Shown: in pieces, positions 35,429-46,900 of the stretch
How the letters are laid out: the number at the start of each line of letters is the position of its first letter
Position numbering within the stretch: the first letter of the stretch is position 1
Assembly (NCBI GenBank): GCA_020628645.1
Contig: JAHDES010000002.1
Span: forward strand, 156,832 to 220,831
Origin: Saprospiraceae bacterium
GTDB taxonomy: Bacteria; Bacteroidota; Bacteroidia; Chitinophagales; Saprospiraceae
DNA length: 64,000 nt
Direction: 5' to 3'
Translations under genes and position numbers: made by a program
The notes under the pieces: generated by a model
What the model was told of the DNA's origin: nothing
Database searches by the model: none
The model's input: the letters and a program-made list of their open reading frames with translations, nothing else

Positions 35429-36367
35429 ATGAAGCAAGTTTTTTATGTGATATTATTCTTTTTCTTCCTTCAAGATATTGATGGACAAGTCGGTTTTTTT
35501 TCTCAATTTCAAAATAGTGCTGTACAAATCAATCCATCTTTAGCTGGAGCTTCAAAAACAGAAACTATACGACTTCAATTTACAAGTAGATGGATTGACT
35601 TATCGAAAGAAAATGGATACAATACACATCAATTTGCATTTGATATGCCGTTTAAATTTAAGAATGGGGATCGTTTAGGTTTGGGAATTAACCGATTTCA
35701 ATTAAATATCAATGCCTCCTCATCAAAAATAAATGTATCAACGTTTAATTTATCCTACCATAAAAGTTTATCTAAAAAGAAAAAACACTTTTTGCAATTG
35801 GGTCTTGCCGTTAATAGAATAAAATATACAGGGAATGATCCTCGAATTCTACCGCATCCAAATGATCTGGCTTACGAAAATCAAATCGATTTTAAATTTG
35901 GACTTAGTTATTTATTTGAGACTAATAATGGCTATCGCCTAGAAGCAGGTATTGCCTTGGATAATCCAAGATATTTTAGACCAATTGCATCTACTATTTT
36001 TATACCGATCACATATTTTCCTTGGATCATACATGTCAATAATGAATTTACTTTTGAGGATTTATTTTCCGTTCGTTTAAAAACACAATCGATCCCTTAT
36101 TTTAATATTTGGGATACATTTGTTGGAACAGATGTAGAATTTTATCTCAATAGGGATCAACAAAAATCACTATTTTCTGGCTGGATGTTGCGTATACCTC
36201 TAGTGGATTCATTTTTCATCTTCTCTGAAGAATTAACAAACTCTATCCAATATATTGGAGGGGTACAATTTAAAAACGCACGTCTGTATTTTGGTTGGGA
36301 GCGCATTCAAGGAGGAGATATAGAACCACAATCCGCAATAGAAATAGGAGGGGAGTACTTATTTTAA
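35429..36367 (+). CDS. Second PorP/SprF-like outer-membrane protein
   Basis: The 312-residue protein has a short signal (about 1-19) and GFFSQFQNSAVQINPSLAGA, matching the first copy but divergent elsewhere. The phrase FAFDMPFKFKNGDRLGLG corresponds to IAYDMPFELKNGDKIGLG in the first copy, so the pair is a tandem duplication that has diverged. Its TAA overlaps the convergent rarA stop (36364-36367). Confidence 0.8.
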   Translation: MKQVFYVILFFFFLQDIDGQVGFFSQFQNSAVQINPSLAGASKTETIRLQFTSRWIDLSKENGYNTHQFAFDMPFKFKNGDRLGLGINRFQLNINASSSKINVSTFNLSYHKSLSKKKKHFLQLGLAVNRIKYTGNDPRILPHPNDLAYENQIDFKFGLSYLFETNNGYRLEAGIALDNPRYFRPIASTIFIPITYFPWIIHVNNEFTFEDLFSVRLKTQSIPYFNIWDTFVGTDVEFYLNRDQQKSLFSGWMLRIPLVDSFFIFSEELTNSIQYIGGVQFKNARLYFGWERIQGGDIEPQSAIEIGGEYLF

Positions 36368-37638
36368 AACCTATATTTTTCCTTCCACAATTGTTCCATT
36401 CTACTTTTAATTTTTTGTTCCGCTGGGTTTTTACCAGTTTCATAAAAAGAAGTACCTTGAATTTCTTCGGGCAAAAATTCTTGTATTATAAAATTTCCAG
36501 GAAAATCATGAGAATATTTATATTTCTGTCCATAATTTAAATCCTTCATCAATTTGGTAGGTGCATTTCTGAGATGAAGGGGCACGGGCAGATTAGTGGT
36601 TTCTTTTACATTCGCTTGTGCTTTATTAATGGCTAGATAAGCCGCATTTGATTTAGGCGAAGTTGCCAAATAAATAGTTGCTTGCGATAGAATAATTCGA
36701 GCTTCTGGTAAACCAACCGCTTGTATCGCTTGAAAGGCAGTAGTCGCCATTAAAAGTGCATTAGGATTTGCCAAACCTATATCTTCAGAGGCAGAGATTA
36801 AAAGTCGCCGCCCGATGAATTTAATATCCTCACCTCCTTCGATCATTCGTGCCAACCAATATACGGCAGCATTAGGATCGCTACCTCGTATTGATTTAAT
36901 AAAAGCAGAAATAATATCGTAATGCTGTTCTCCACCTTTATCATAAAGGGAGATGTTTTGCTGTACTTTTTCCGTTACACTATCATTCGTAATCACCACT
37001 TTTCCATCTTCATCATAATTGCAAACTAACTCTAAGGTATTCAAAAGTTTCCTTCCATCTCCTCCTGAATACTTTAATAAGGCGTCATATTCTTTTACTG
37101 TAATAGAATTTTCTTGCAAATATTCATCTGTCAAAATAGCCGAATCTACTAGCTTAATGAGGTCATTTTTATTCAAATGTTCCAGTACGTACACCTGTGC
37201 GCGAGAGAGTAGGGCAGAGATAACTTCAAAAGAAGGGTTTTCTGTCGTCGCACCAATTAGGGTAACAATTCCTTTCTCTACTGCACCCAATAAAGCATCT
37301 TGCTGGGATTTACTAAAACGATGAATTTCATCAATGAAAAGTATAGGGTTTGGACGACCAAAGAATTGTTGTTTTTTGGCTTTATCAATCGTTTCACGAA
37401 TATCTTTCACCCCAGAATTGATTGCACTTAATGCAAAAAAAGGACGTTCTAATTGATTGGCAATAATATTCGCCAAAGTCGTTTTGCCAACTCCGGGTGG
37501 TCCCCATAAAATGAAAGATGGAATAGTACCCGATTCAATTGCTTTTCTAAGAACGGCTCCTTCACCTACTAGATGTTGCTGACCAATGTAGTCATCCAAG
37601 CTTTTCGGGCGCATGCGTTCTGCTAAAGGAGCTTTCAT
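36364..37638 (-). CDS. rarA: Replication-associated recombination protein A (MgsA/WRNIP1 family)
   Basis: This 424-residue AAA+ ATPase acts at stalled replication forks. Walker A is [11 protein letters not shown] (about 46-56), Walker B is [15 protein letters not shown] near 98, sensor 1 follows in [10 protein letters not shown] near 124, and the C-terminal region shows [20 protein letters not shown] near 253. Length and order are standard. A 70-bp inverted-repeat element sits just upstream. Confidence 0.95.
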   Translation of the reverse strand: MKAPLAERMRPKSLDDYIGQQHLVGEGAVLRKAIESGTIPSFILWGPPGVGKTTLANIIANQLERPFFALSAINSGVKDIRETIDKAKKQQFFGRPNPILFIDEIHRFSKSQQDALLGAVEKGIVTLIGATTENPSFEVISALLSRAQVYVLEHLNKNDLIKLVDSAILTDEYLQENSITVKEYDALLKYSGGDGRKLLNTLELVCNYDEDGKVVITNDSVTEKVQQNISLYDKGGEQHYDIISAFIKSIRGSDPNAAVYWLARMIEGGEDIKFIGRRLLISASEDIGLANPNALLMATTAFQAIQAVGLPEARIILSQATIYLATSPKSNAAYLAINKAQANVKETTNLPVPLHLRNAPTKLMKDLNYGQKYKYSHDFPGNFIIQEFLPEEIQGTSFYETGKNPAEQKIKSRMEQLWKEKYRF

Positions 37639-37662
37639 AAAAGAAAAGGATTTAGTAGGATC

Positions 37663-37732
37663 GTCGTGCTACGAATTAAGAAAAAAGGTTATAGTTAACA
37701 TTAGACTTATCTCAGAATATTCGTGGCACGAC
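37663..37732. repeat. 70-bp inverted-repeat element, copy A
   Basis: GTCGTGCTACGAAT (37663-37676) and ATTCGTGGCACGAC (37719-37732) match as inverted ends at 13 of 14 positions. The ends, size and an internal TAGTTAA match the element at 58034-58106. It lies between two minus-strand genes and has no coding capacity. Confidence 0.6.
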
Positions 37733-37743
37733 TAAAACACTCA

Positions 37744-39645
37744 TTATTTACAAAATTGTTTATTTAATTGACAAGCCCGATCTAAATAAGCTTGTCCTTC
37801 ACTAGCACGCCCTGCATCTCGATAGGCACTCCCTAAATAAAAATTGATCGTCGCATCCTCTTTGGCATATTGATAAGCTGCCGAAAAATGCTCGATGGCT
37901 TTAGGAAAGTTTTTCAATTGCGCGTATACGCTTCCTAGATTGCGTTGTGCATCCACAAAACGAGGGTCGATTTTAACGGCTCGCTCATAAATTTGTCGTG
38001 CTTTTTCTGTTTCGCCACGTTCAAAATAAATGATCCCCATATTGCTCAAAACTTTTGCATTATTGGGTTTTAAATCGACGGATTTTTGATAATATTCGAG
38101 TGCTTTATCGTATTGTTTAGCGCGATACATGGAGAGTCCTAATTGTCCATAGGCATCGTGATATTCTGGATAAATTTCAGTGGCTTTGACAAATTGATTG
38201 TGGGCCGCTTGCATCCATTTCTGTTTATCATTCCCATTTGTAGCATCTAAACCGAATTTTACGAGTTCCAAACCATAATGATAATTTAATTTTGCACCAT
38301 TGGGATAGGTTTTTATATCAGCATCATACAAAGTATAGGAATTCTTCCAAACTGTATTTCGATTGATGGTTTGAAAAGAATAAAAAGCAAAAAATACAGC
38401 TAACATAAGTACACCAAGTTTATTGGTATTAACTACTTCTGAAAGGGGCAATTTGGATGTTGAAATTGTAGATTTTGTTCCTATAAAAATTAGAAATACC
38501 ATAGCAATGATGAAGCCCAAACTAGGCATATAAGCAATTCGTTCACCATAGCATGTTCCTATTGGTATAAACACATTACACAAAGGAGCAAAAGTGATGA
38601 GATAAAACCAAATTCCATAAGAAACGATATTTTTATCTATAATTTTCAAAAGTGCAAATAATCCCATTCCTACATACAAGATGATGGACAATAAGGCTTG
38701 CCAATTTCCTAAATCAGCCAATGGAACAGTATGATAACCCAAATCATGTCCTAGAAATACGGGTAGCACTAAATTCAATAAATAACGACCCATAAAAAGC
38801 ATTGCCGTTGCAAAACTTGCAATCGCTCCATCTGCTCCCATAATTACATTATCTAAGATAGAAATGGAATCTCCCACACCAAAAGACCCGACAATTTGCT
38901 GTCGTATTATTAAAAATAGAAAAGTAGGTAAGAGAAATGTACTACTTAATATCGCATTCTTTTTTGCATCTATAGAACTAAAAAAATAAAGAGTCAATGG
39001 AATAATTGCTACAAATGTAATGGCACTTTCTTTGGAAAATAAGGCGAGTCCATAGACCATAATTGCTGAAATTTGCCAGAATATTTTCCCCGTTTCTAAG
39101 TAATTCCATAACAAATAAATAGCTTTTAAACAGAAAAATAAAGCTAATATTTCATCTAAACTTTTAATATTCGCCACTACTTCCACATGTATGGGATGCG
39201 CCACAAAGATCAAACTTATCGCTAAGGCTAATAACTCATGATAAGAACTCAATAATCGTTTTAATACCATAAAAATCAAGGCCCCTGTAAAGGCAAAGAA
39301 TAATACATTCACCAAATGAAAATAGAACGGATTGTCAGGTGCAAATTGCCAGATCACAGCAAAAACAGTCAAGGTCAAAGGGCGGTACAAAGAAGCCGCA
39401 CTATTCCAATACCCAAAGCGATAATGTTCTTTCCAAATCGTAGGAATGCCCGCAAAACCATCTTGCGTCACATAATTTTCCTTGATCGCCGAATAATCAT
39501 CCAATGCCCACTCATGCGATAGCGTGTTCGAATACATCAAAAAGGCAATAAATGCCACGAATATAGGTAGCAAATAGGAAGGAGTCGCACTCGACTTTTT
39601 CCCAAGGGATAACTTCGTTTGCTTGGAAGATTTTCGTTTTGCCAT
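37744..39645 (-). CDS. TMTC-like membrane protein with C-terminal TPR repeats
   Basis: The 633-residue protein has about 10 membrane helices (about 24-430) with the GT-C-type acidic pair in the first loop (EWALDDYSAI near 49) and FVAHPIHVEVVANIKSLDE near 147. The C-terminal part has at least four TPR repeats (about 470-625), for example YDKALEYYQKSVDLKPNNAK near 516. This is the architecture of TMTC-type O-mannosyltransferases and related GT-C proteins that use lipid-linked sugars outside the cell. The acceptor is unknown; T9SS cargo is a possibility only by general association. Confidence 0.85.
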   Translation of the reverse strand: MAKRKSSKQTKLSLGKKSSATPSYLLPIFVAFIAFLMYSNTLSHEWALDDYSAIKENYVTQDGFAGIPTIWKEHYRFGYWNSAASLYRPLTLTVFAVIWQFAPDNPFYFHLVNVLFFAFTGALIFMVLKRLLSSYHELLALAISLIFVAHPIHVEVVANIKSLDEILALFFCLKAIYLLWNYLETGKIFWQISAIMVYGLALFSKESAITFVAIIPLTLYFFSSIDAKKNAILSSTFLLPTFLFLIIRQQIVGSFGVGDSISILDNVIMGADGAIASFATAMLFMGRYLLNLVLPVFLGHDLGYHTVPLADLGNWQALLSIILYVGMGLFALLKIIDKNIVSYGIWFYLITFAPLCNVFIPIGTCYGERIAYMPSLGFIIAMVFLIFIGTKSTISTSKLPLSEVVNTNKLGVLMLAVFFAFYSFQTINRNTVWKNSYTLYDADIKTYPNGAKLNYHYGLELVKFGLDATNGNDKQKWMQAAHNQFVKATEIYPEYHDAYGQLGLSMYRAKQYDKALEYYQKSVDLKPNNAKVLSNMGIIYFERGETEKARQIYERAVKIDPRFVDAQRNLGSVYAQLKNFPKAIEHFSAAYQYAKEDATINFYLGSAYRDAGRASEGQAYLDRACQLNKQFCK

Positions 39646-39914
39646 AAACTCAAAATTTGAGGAAAGATATAAAAAATTCTTTTTTTCTCCCGCTGAAATG
39701 ATCTTTGAAATATCTGATACTGTTCAAGGGGTATTTGATAGACATCAACGAAATGAATCTAAGCTAACTTCTATTTCAAATTCTCAACAAAATAATCCCT
39801 ACGATGATTTTATCGAACAAGAGCGCTCTCCTTAGGTGGCGGCTGCCGAAAAGATAGTAAAGCGCGAGCTTGAGCCTGTGGCTCAAAGAGTGAAAAAGTT
39901 TATCTTAGCTGATT

Positions 39915-39976
39915 GCATATTCTTTTAATTGTAGCAAAGAGAAGAATATGCAAGTAAATTTCTCATTCTTCTCTTT
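39915..39976. other. Two mutually exclusive hairpins after the DUF1761 gene
   Basis: GCATATTCTT (39915-39924) pairs with AAGAATATGC (39942-39951). AAAGAGAAGAAT (39936-39947) pairs with ATTCTTCTCTTT (39965-39976). The two share 39942-39947 and cannot form together. They lie 16 bases past the DUF1761 stop and may act as its 3' end; a small TTGAGCC/GGCTCAA hairpin is near 39873-39889. Confidence 0.5.
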
Positions 39977-39991
39977 ACAAAAAAATAGATT

Positions 39992-40393
39992 TTATCCTAA
40001 TTTCAATGCTGCCAATACACCACCCATTAATGCGAAAAATGCTAATAAATAGGCGCCGTCAATTAAGAATAGACGTAAATTTTTCTTTTGATACGCATAA
40101 TGAATCACTATTGCAGGTACTGCATAAATACATGCTGATAAGAACCCATGAAATGCGCCGTGTGTAAACGTTTGCTCCGCAGGATCATGTAAATTGACAA
40201 TAAAGTTAATACCATAAGCAATGACACACATCATCAAAAATGCAAGTCCATGAGTCATAGCTACTCCTGATGCTGCTTGTTCATCAGTAATGCCCGTTTC
40301 TGCTTGCCAGGCTTTACCAAACATGAACGTATACCATCCAAAGCCAAGCATAAAAGCAGCTAAGGCAGCCAAAAAAATCTCTAAATAAGCCAT
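39992..40393 (-). CDS. DUF1761 membrane protein
   Basis: The 133-residue protein has four predicted membrane helices and the DUF1761 pattern: AAFMLGFGWYTFMFGKAW (about 12-29), a conserved GAFHGFLSA near 78, and a final Gly-rich helix LMGGVLAALKLG. It is likely an inner-membrane protein without known function. It appears to be transcribed alone; the upstream gap of about 530 bases separates it from the divergent large cargo gene. Confidence 0.85.
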   Translation of the reverse strand: MAYLEIFLAALAAFMLGFGWYTFMFGKAWQAETGITDEQAASGVAMTHGLAFLMMCVIAYGINFIVNLHDPAEQTFTHGAFHGFLSACIYAVPAIVIHYAYQKKNLRLFLIDGAYLLAFFALMGGVLAALKLG

Positions 40394-40942
40394 AATGTAG
40401 ATTGTTTAAATTTAAAGTTTGTAAATCGTTGAAATAAAAATACAAAAAGTTTTTTAGAAGGGAATATAAAACGATAGTTTTTAATAAATCGCTTCATCTT
40501 GATAATCTGTAATTATATTTAAACTTCCGAAAAGCAGTTACAAAATAAGTCAAAGTAAAAATAAATATCTTCGCTTTACAACAATTATCAATATGTAAAG
40601 ATTTAATTAGTATTCTAATATGTATTATTGATATATTTAAATATGGTGCTTTTACAAGTTTAATGTATTGATTATTAATGTATTAAGATGTAATGATGAC
40701 TTTATTTGTTATTTATAATAGAAGTGGTTTTTATGCCTGTCATTACAATTAAGAATACTTGCTAGTTTCTTAAAAAATAAGTAATCTTGTAATGGAAAAT
40801 GAAAATCCCTCAATTCCAAATTCCCCAACCTCAGTATTCTCTATCAATCTGCTTCCAAAACTTACCTATTGCTATTCTATGTATTTAGAATAGTAGCCTT
40901 AGTATAAGGTAAACTGATCTTTTGTTGTACCAAAACATTACT
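40394..40942. other. Long AT-rich gap before the 2000-residue cargo gene
   Basis: No gene of convincing length is visible. The only clear structure is a perfect 8-bp hairpin CTATTCTA/TAGAATAG (40872-40893) 50 bases before the ATG. No good -7 box could be fixed. The stretch is A/T-rich and may hold upstream control sites for the divergent genes. Confidence 0.3.
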
Positions 40943-43900
40943 ATGAACAATTTATACATCAAACTATACCAAATAGGAATATTGCTTTTTTGTTGTTTTT
41001 TCTTCACTACATCTATTTATAGTCAAGGATTAAACAATGCTGTTGCAATTGGTAAATTTCTCAATGGAAATTTACCTGCTACGACGCCTTCTTCTACAGG
41101 CGGAAATCCTGCTGCACCATTATTATTATCTCAAACTGGCGCATTTACCAATTTAAATAATTTGACCGTTAGTCCAGGAGTTATTCCATATGATATGATT
41201 GAACCCTTTTGGTCGGATGGAGCTGAGAAAAGTCGTTGGATGGCAATCCCCAATAATGGTTCTCATAATACGACTGCTGAACGAATTTCATTTTCGGTAG
41301 ATGGAAATTGGGATTTTCCAAGGGGCGCAGTATTAATTAAACATTTTGAACTAGGAGGAAGACGTTTAGAAACTCGTTTTGAAGTGAAAGGGGATGATGA
41401 TGTGTATTATTACTTGACATATAAGTGGAATGCAGCTCAAACAGATGCTCAATTATTAAATGGAGCATTAGATGAAGTCATTCAAGTAAATGGAATCAAT
41501 CAAGTATGGCATTATCCAAGTCGAGATGAATGTTTATCTTGCCATTTAACGGAAGTAGGAAGTGTTTTAGGCCCTAAAACACGCCATTTAAATAAAAGTA
41601 TTACTTATCCTTCAACAGGTCAAACCGCCAATCAATTGGTCGCATTGAGTAATGTGGGAATTATAGGCGTAAATATCACCAATGCAAATGTGGGTAACTA
41701 CATGGCAATAGCTGCAAAAGATGATTTATCCGCTTCCTTAGAATATCGAGCGCGTTCCTATATTGATGTAAATTGTTCCAATTGTCATCAACCAGGGACA
41801 ATAAATGGAGGTCAATTTGATGCTCGAATTACGACACCTTTAGATCAACAAAATATCATTAATGGCCCCTTAATATATGATGAAGGATTAGTCAATCCTC
41901 GTGTAGTGATTCCTCAAGACGTAGGACAATCTATGATGCATTATCGCATGAATTCCTTACAACCTGGAGTTGCGATGCCCCCTTTAGCTAAAAGTGTAGT
42001 AGATGAAGAAGGGGTTCAATTAATTGAAGACTGGATTAATAGTTTATCCAATTCTACTTCTAATGCTCCAGAAGCGGTCATATCAGCATCGCCTGTATTT
42101 GGCGTTGCTCCTTTGAACACGACTTTTGATGCTACTTCATCGACGGATATAGATGGTGATAATTTAAGTTATTCATGGGATTTTGGGGATGGTACTTCTG
42201 CTTCTGGAGCATTGGTCACACATATTTATACTACACCTGGTACCTATTTAGTAAACCTAATAGTGAGTGATGGACAATTGACAGATCAAGCTACCGTCTC
42301 CATTTCGGTGAATACCTTTTCTGCCGATGCTGGAATTGTAAATTTTACAGATCAAACCAGTTTATTGAGTGGAGGAAACCATTATAGTGGAGTGGCTATG
42401 GCTATTTCAGATATGAATGGAGATGGAAAAGATGACCTAATTCGATATGATGATGCTAAAATTTTAAATATTCATTACCAAAATAATCCTAACCAATCAT
42501 TTTCTAGATATAATTATGGAAGTGTCAGTAATGTCAATCAATGGAGTACCTGTATTGGAGATTATGATCAAGATGGACGAAATGATATTTTAGTGGGTGG
42601 AGCTTATGATAATATCAAACTCATTCGCAATAATAATGGCAATAATTCCTATTCTTCTAGTCAATTACCTAATTCCAATATCTTTATACAAGGAAGTAAC
42701 TTTGCAGATATAAATAATGATGGCTGGGCTGATATTTTTGCTTGTCATGATGATGAGGAATCTCGTGCTTATCGCAACAACAATGGTTCATTTACTTATG
42801 ATGCTAACTTAATTAGTACAGAAACATCTCCCAATAGTGATAATTCAGGGAATTATGCGAGTATGTGGACAGATTTTGATAATGATGGCGACTTAGATTT
42901 GTACATTTCTAAATGTAGAATTGGTGTTTCAAGTAGTTCTGATCCGCGTCGTATTAATATGCTATGGGTCAATGATGGTAATAATAATTTTACGGAACAA
43001 GCCGCACAAGCGAATTTAAAAATAGGCGCACAATCTTGGCTCGCAGATTTTGCAGATATAGATAATGATGGCGATTTAGATTGTATAGTGATTAATCATT
43101 ATGATGATTGCCAACTCATGCGAAATAATGGGAATGGTACATTTACAGATATTACCAATCAATCAGGTTTATTACCAACTTTGAGTGATGGAAATGTGTA
43201 TGGAATACAAGGACTTTTCCGCGATTTTAATAATGATGGATTTGTTGATTTATTGGTTTCTGGAACTCGTCATTATTTATTCTATAATAATGGAGATAAT
43301 ACCTTTACTCAAACTTTTAATCCATTTACATCTAGTCAAATTGAATCCTTTGCAGTTGGAGATTTAAATCATGATGGATTTCTTGATATTTATGCTGGTT
43401 ATGCCAATTTATTTACCACGCCAAGTAATCGTCCTGATCGCTTGTTTATGAATGATGGAAATGATAATCATTTTATTAATATACAATTAGAAGGAACAGT
43501 TAGTAATATCAATGCTATTGGAGCGAGAGTAGAAATTTATGGGGCATGGGGCAAACAAATTCGAGAAGTTCGATCGGGAGAAGGATATGGTATCCATAAT
43601 TCATTTACTCAACATTTTGGTTTAGGGCAGTCCACTACTATAGATAAAATTGTAGTTCGCTGGCCTTCAGGAATCGTCCAAGAAATTCAAAATCCAGCAA
43701 TCGACCAATTTATTACGATCATTGAAGATCAATGTAATTTAGTCGGCAATACCTGTAATGATAATGATCCTTGTACGATAAATGATGTTTACGATTCAAA
43801 TTGTAACTGTTCAGGTACGTTCCAAGATACAGACGGCGATGGTATTTGCGATGCAAATGATAATAACAGTGGAAATTGTACTATAGGTGCTTCCTGTAAT

Positions 43901-46900
43901 GATGGAGATGAATGTACGATAAATGATGTCTATGATTCGAATTGTAATTGTGCTGGTACATTTGCAGATTCCGATAATGATGGCATTTGTAATGTAAATG
44001 ACCCTACCAATGGAAATTGCCAATTAGGCGGAGCTTGTAATGATGGAGATCCTTGTACGATTAATGATGCTTATAATTCTTCTTGTGATTGTGTTGGAGT
44101 TTTCCAAGACAGCGACGGTGATGGCATCTGCGATGCAAATGATGATACAGACGGCAATTGTACATCAGGCGTATCCTGTAATGACAATGATCCTTGTACG
44201 ATTAATGATGCTTATAATTCTTCTTGTGATTGTGTTGGAGTTTTCCAAGACAGCGACGGTGATGGCATCTGCGATGCAAATGATGATACAGACGGCAATT
44301 GTACATCAGGCGTATCCTGTAATGACAATGATCCTTGTACGATAAATGATGTCTATGATTCGAACTGTAATTGTACTGGAACCTTCCAAGATTCAGATGG
44401 CGATGGCATCTGCGATGCAAATGATGATACGACAGGAGATTGTACATCAGGCGCATCCTGTAATGACAATGATCCTTGTACGATAAATGATGTCTATGAT
44501 TCGAACTGTAATTGTACTGGAACCTTCCAAGATTCAGATGGCGATGGCATCTGCGATGCAAACGATAGTACAGACGGCAATTGTACAGCAGGTGCAAGTT
44601 GTAATGATAATGATCCTTGTACGATAAATGATGTCTATGATTCCAATTGTAATTGTTCAGGAACGTTCCAAGACTCAGATGGTGATGGCATCTGCGATGC
44701 AAATGATGATACTGCTGGAGATTGTACATCAGGCGCATCCTGTAATGACAATGATCCTTGTACGATAAATGATGTCTATGATTCGAACTGTAATTGTACT
44801 GGAACCTTCCAAGATTCAGATGGTGATGGCATCTGCGATGCGAATGATCCTTGTCCAAATGATGCCACTGATTCTTGCAATGGTATACAATATTGTGCTT
44901 CGGCTGGGATTAATACTAACTATGAATTTATTGAATCAGTAATTATTGGTTCTATCAACAATATTTCTGGAAATGATGGAGGTTATGGTGATTATACTAA
45001 TTTAAGTAGCACGCATGTGCTTGGAGAAACCGTTTCAATTGAATTAACACCTGGATTTTCAGGAAGTGCGTATAATGAATACTTTAAAGTCTTTATTGAT
45101 TTTAACCAAGATGGCGATTTTGACGATAATGGAGAAACCGTTTTTGAAGAAGCAACTTATACTTCAATTTCAAGTTTGATTTCCATTCCTACGACTGCAA
45201 CTTTAGGAAGTACACGAATGCGCGTTTCAATGAGATGGAATACTGCGCCTACTTCTTGTGGGACACACCCGTACGGAGAAGTAGAAGATTATACCATTGA
45301 ATTAATCGAAGGATCAGGATGTTCGGTTGGTGCATCTTGTGATGATGGAGACGAATGTACGATAAATGATGTGTATGATTCTGATTGTAATTGTTCTGGG
45401 ACGTTTCAAGATACAGATGGCGATGGCATTTGCGATGCGAATGATGATACGGCTGGAGATTGTTCAGCAGGCGCATCTTGTAATGATGGAGATGAATGTA
45501 CGATAAATGATGTCTATGATTCTGATTGTAATTGTGCTGGAACCTTCCAAGACTCAGATAGCGATGATATTTGTGATGCAATAGACCCATGTCCAAATGA
45601 TCCAAATAATGCTTGTATTACACAAGATTATTGTGCTGCTTCTGCAACGAATACTAATTATGAATTCATAGAAAAAGTAGTCATTGGTTCTATTAGTAAT
45701 ACTTCTGGAGATGATGGGGGTTATGGAGATTACACCAATTTAAGTACCACTCACGACTTAGGAGAAACAGTTGCTATCGAGTTAGTTCCAGGATTTTCAG
45801 AGAGTGCATATAATGAGTATTTCACGATTTGGATTGACTTTAATAAAGATGGTGATTTTAATGACAATGGCGAAAAAGTATTTGAAGATAATACCTATAC
45901 ATCCATCACTAGTTCTTTTGATTTGCCGAATAATGCTATTTTAGGAAGTACAAGAATGCGTGTGGCAATGAAATGGAATTCAGCTGCTAGTGCTTGTGGT
46001 TCGTATACCTATGGTGAAGTAGAGGATTATACGATTGTACTAGGAGAAGGAAATGGAGGTGGAAACGATTGTAGTATTGGATCAGCTTGTGATGATGGTG
46101 ATGATTGTACCATAAATGATGTATTGGATAATAATTGTAATTGTACTGGAACCTTCCAAGACTCCGATAATGATAGTAATTGTGATGTAGAAGACCCATG
46201 CCCAAATGATCCTAATGATGCTTGTATCAATGTAGAATACTGTAGCATGTTTGCTTATAATTCTAATTTTGAATTTATACAATCAGTAGAATTTGGTTCA
46301 ATCAATAACAATTCTGGAGATGATGGTGGTTATGCGGATTATACCAATATTTCAACCATGATTACACCGGGAGAAACTTATCCAATTACTCTTACACCAG
46401 GATTCTCAAATGCTACTTATAATGAAGTCTTTAGAATTTGGATAGATTTCAATAAAGATGGTGATTTTGATGATGCAAATGAAGAAGTACTTACGGAAGC
46501 AACCAATGCAGCTATCACAAGCAGTATCAGTATCCCAATGAATATTAATAATGGAAGTACTCGAATGCGTGTTGCCATGCGATGGAATAATGCACCTACT
46601 AATCCTTGTGCAGGATTTTCTTATGGCGAAGTAGAGGATTATACTCTTATTATAGGAGGGCAGAATAGCTTCGTTACGCGTGAAATTGAAGCATTGAATT
46701 ATGAACTCTTCCTTTATCCAAATCCAGTAAAAAATCAGTTGAATATACAACTCAATCAATCTATGGAAAGTGGGCAACTCTTCATTTTTGATAACTTAGG
46801 ACGCTTAATAGACCAATTAGATGTAGAAGATAGAAATACTTTCTATACGCTTGATGTAAGTCAGTATGCAGAAGGAATCTATTTTACGCAACTAATCACC

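Noticed and set aside
39623-39835. Open frame starting within the 5' end of the TMTC-like gene
   Set aside because: It overlaps the start of a well-supported gene on the other strand, has no recognisable features and no promoter.
44202-44858. Long antisense open frame (218 codons) over the Cys-rich repeats
   Set aside because: It is produced by the repeated sequence of the sense gene: its His/Tyr/Arg-rich text repeats with the 141-bp unit and has no start signal. Similar antisense frames over 45249-45605 and 46027-46248 are rejected for the same reason.
43733-44873. CRISPR-like tandem repetition
   Set aside because: Units are 141 bp, in frame, without spacers of constant length, and encode Cys-rich repeats. 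No cas genes are present.
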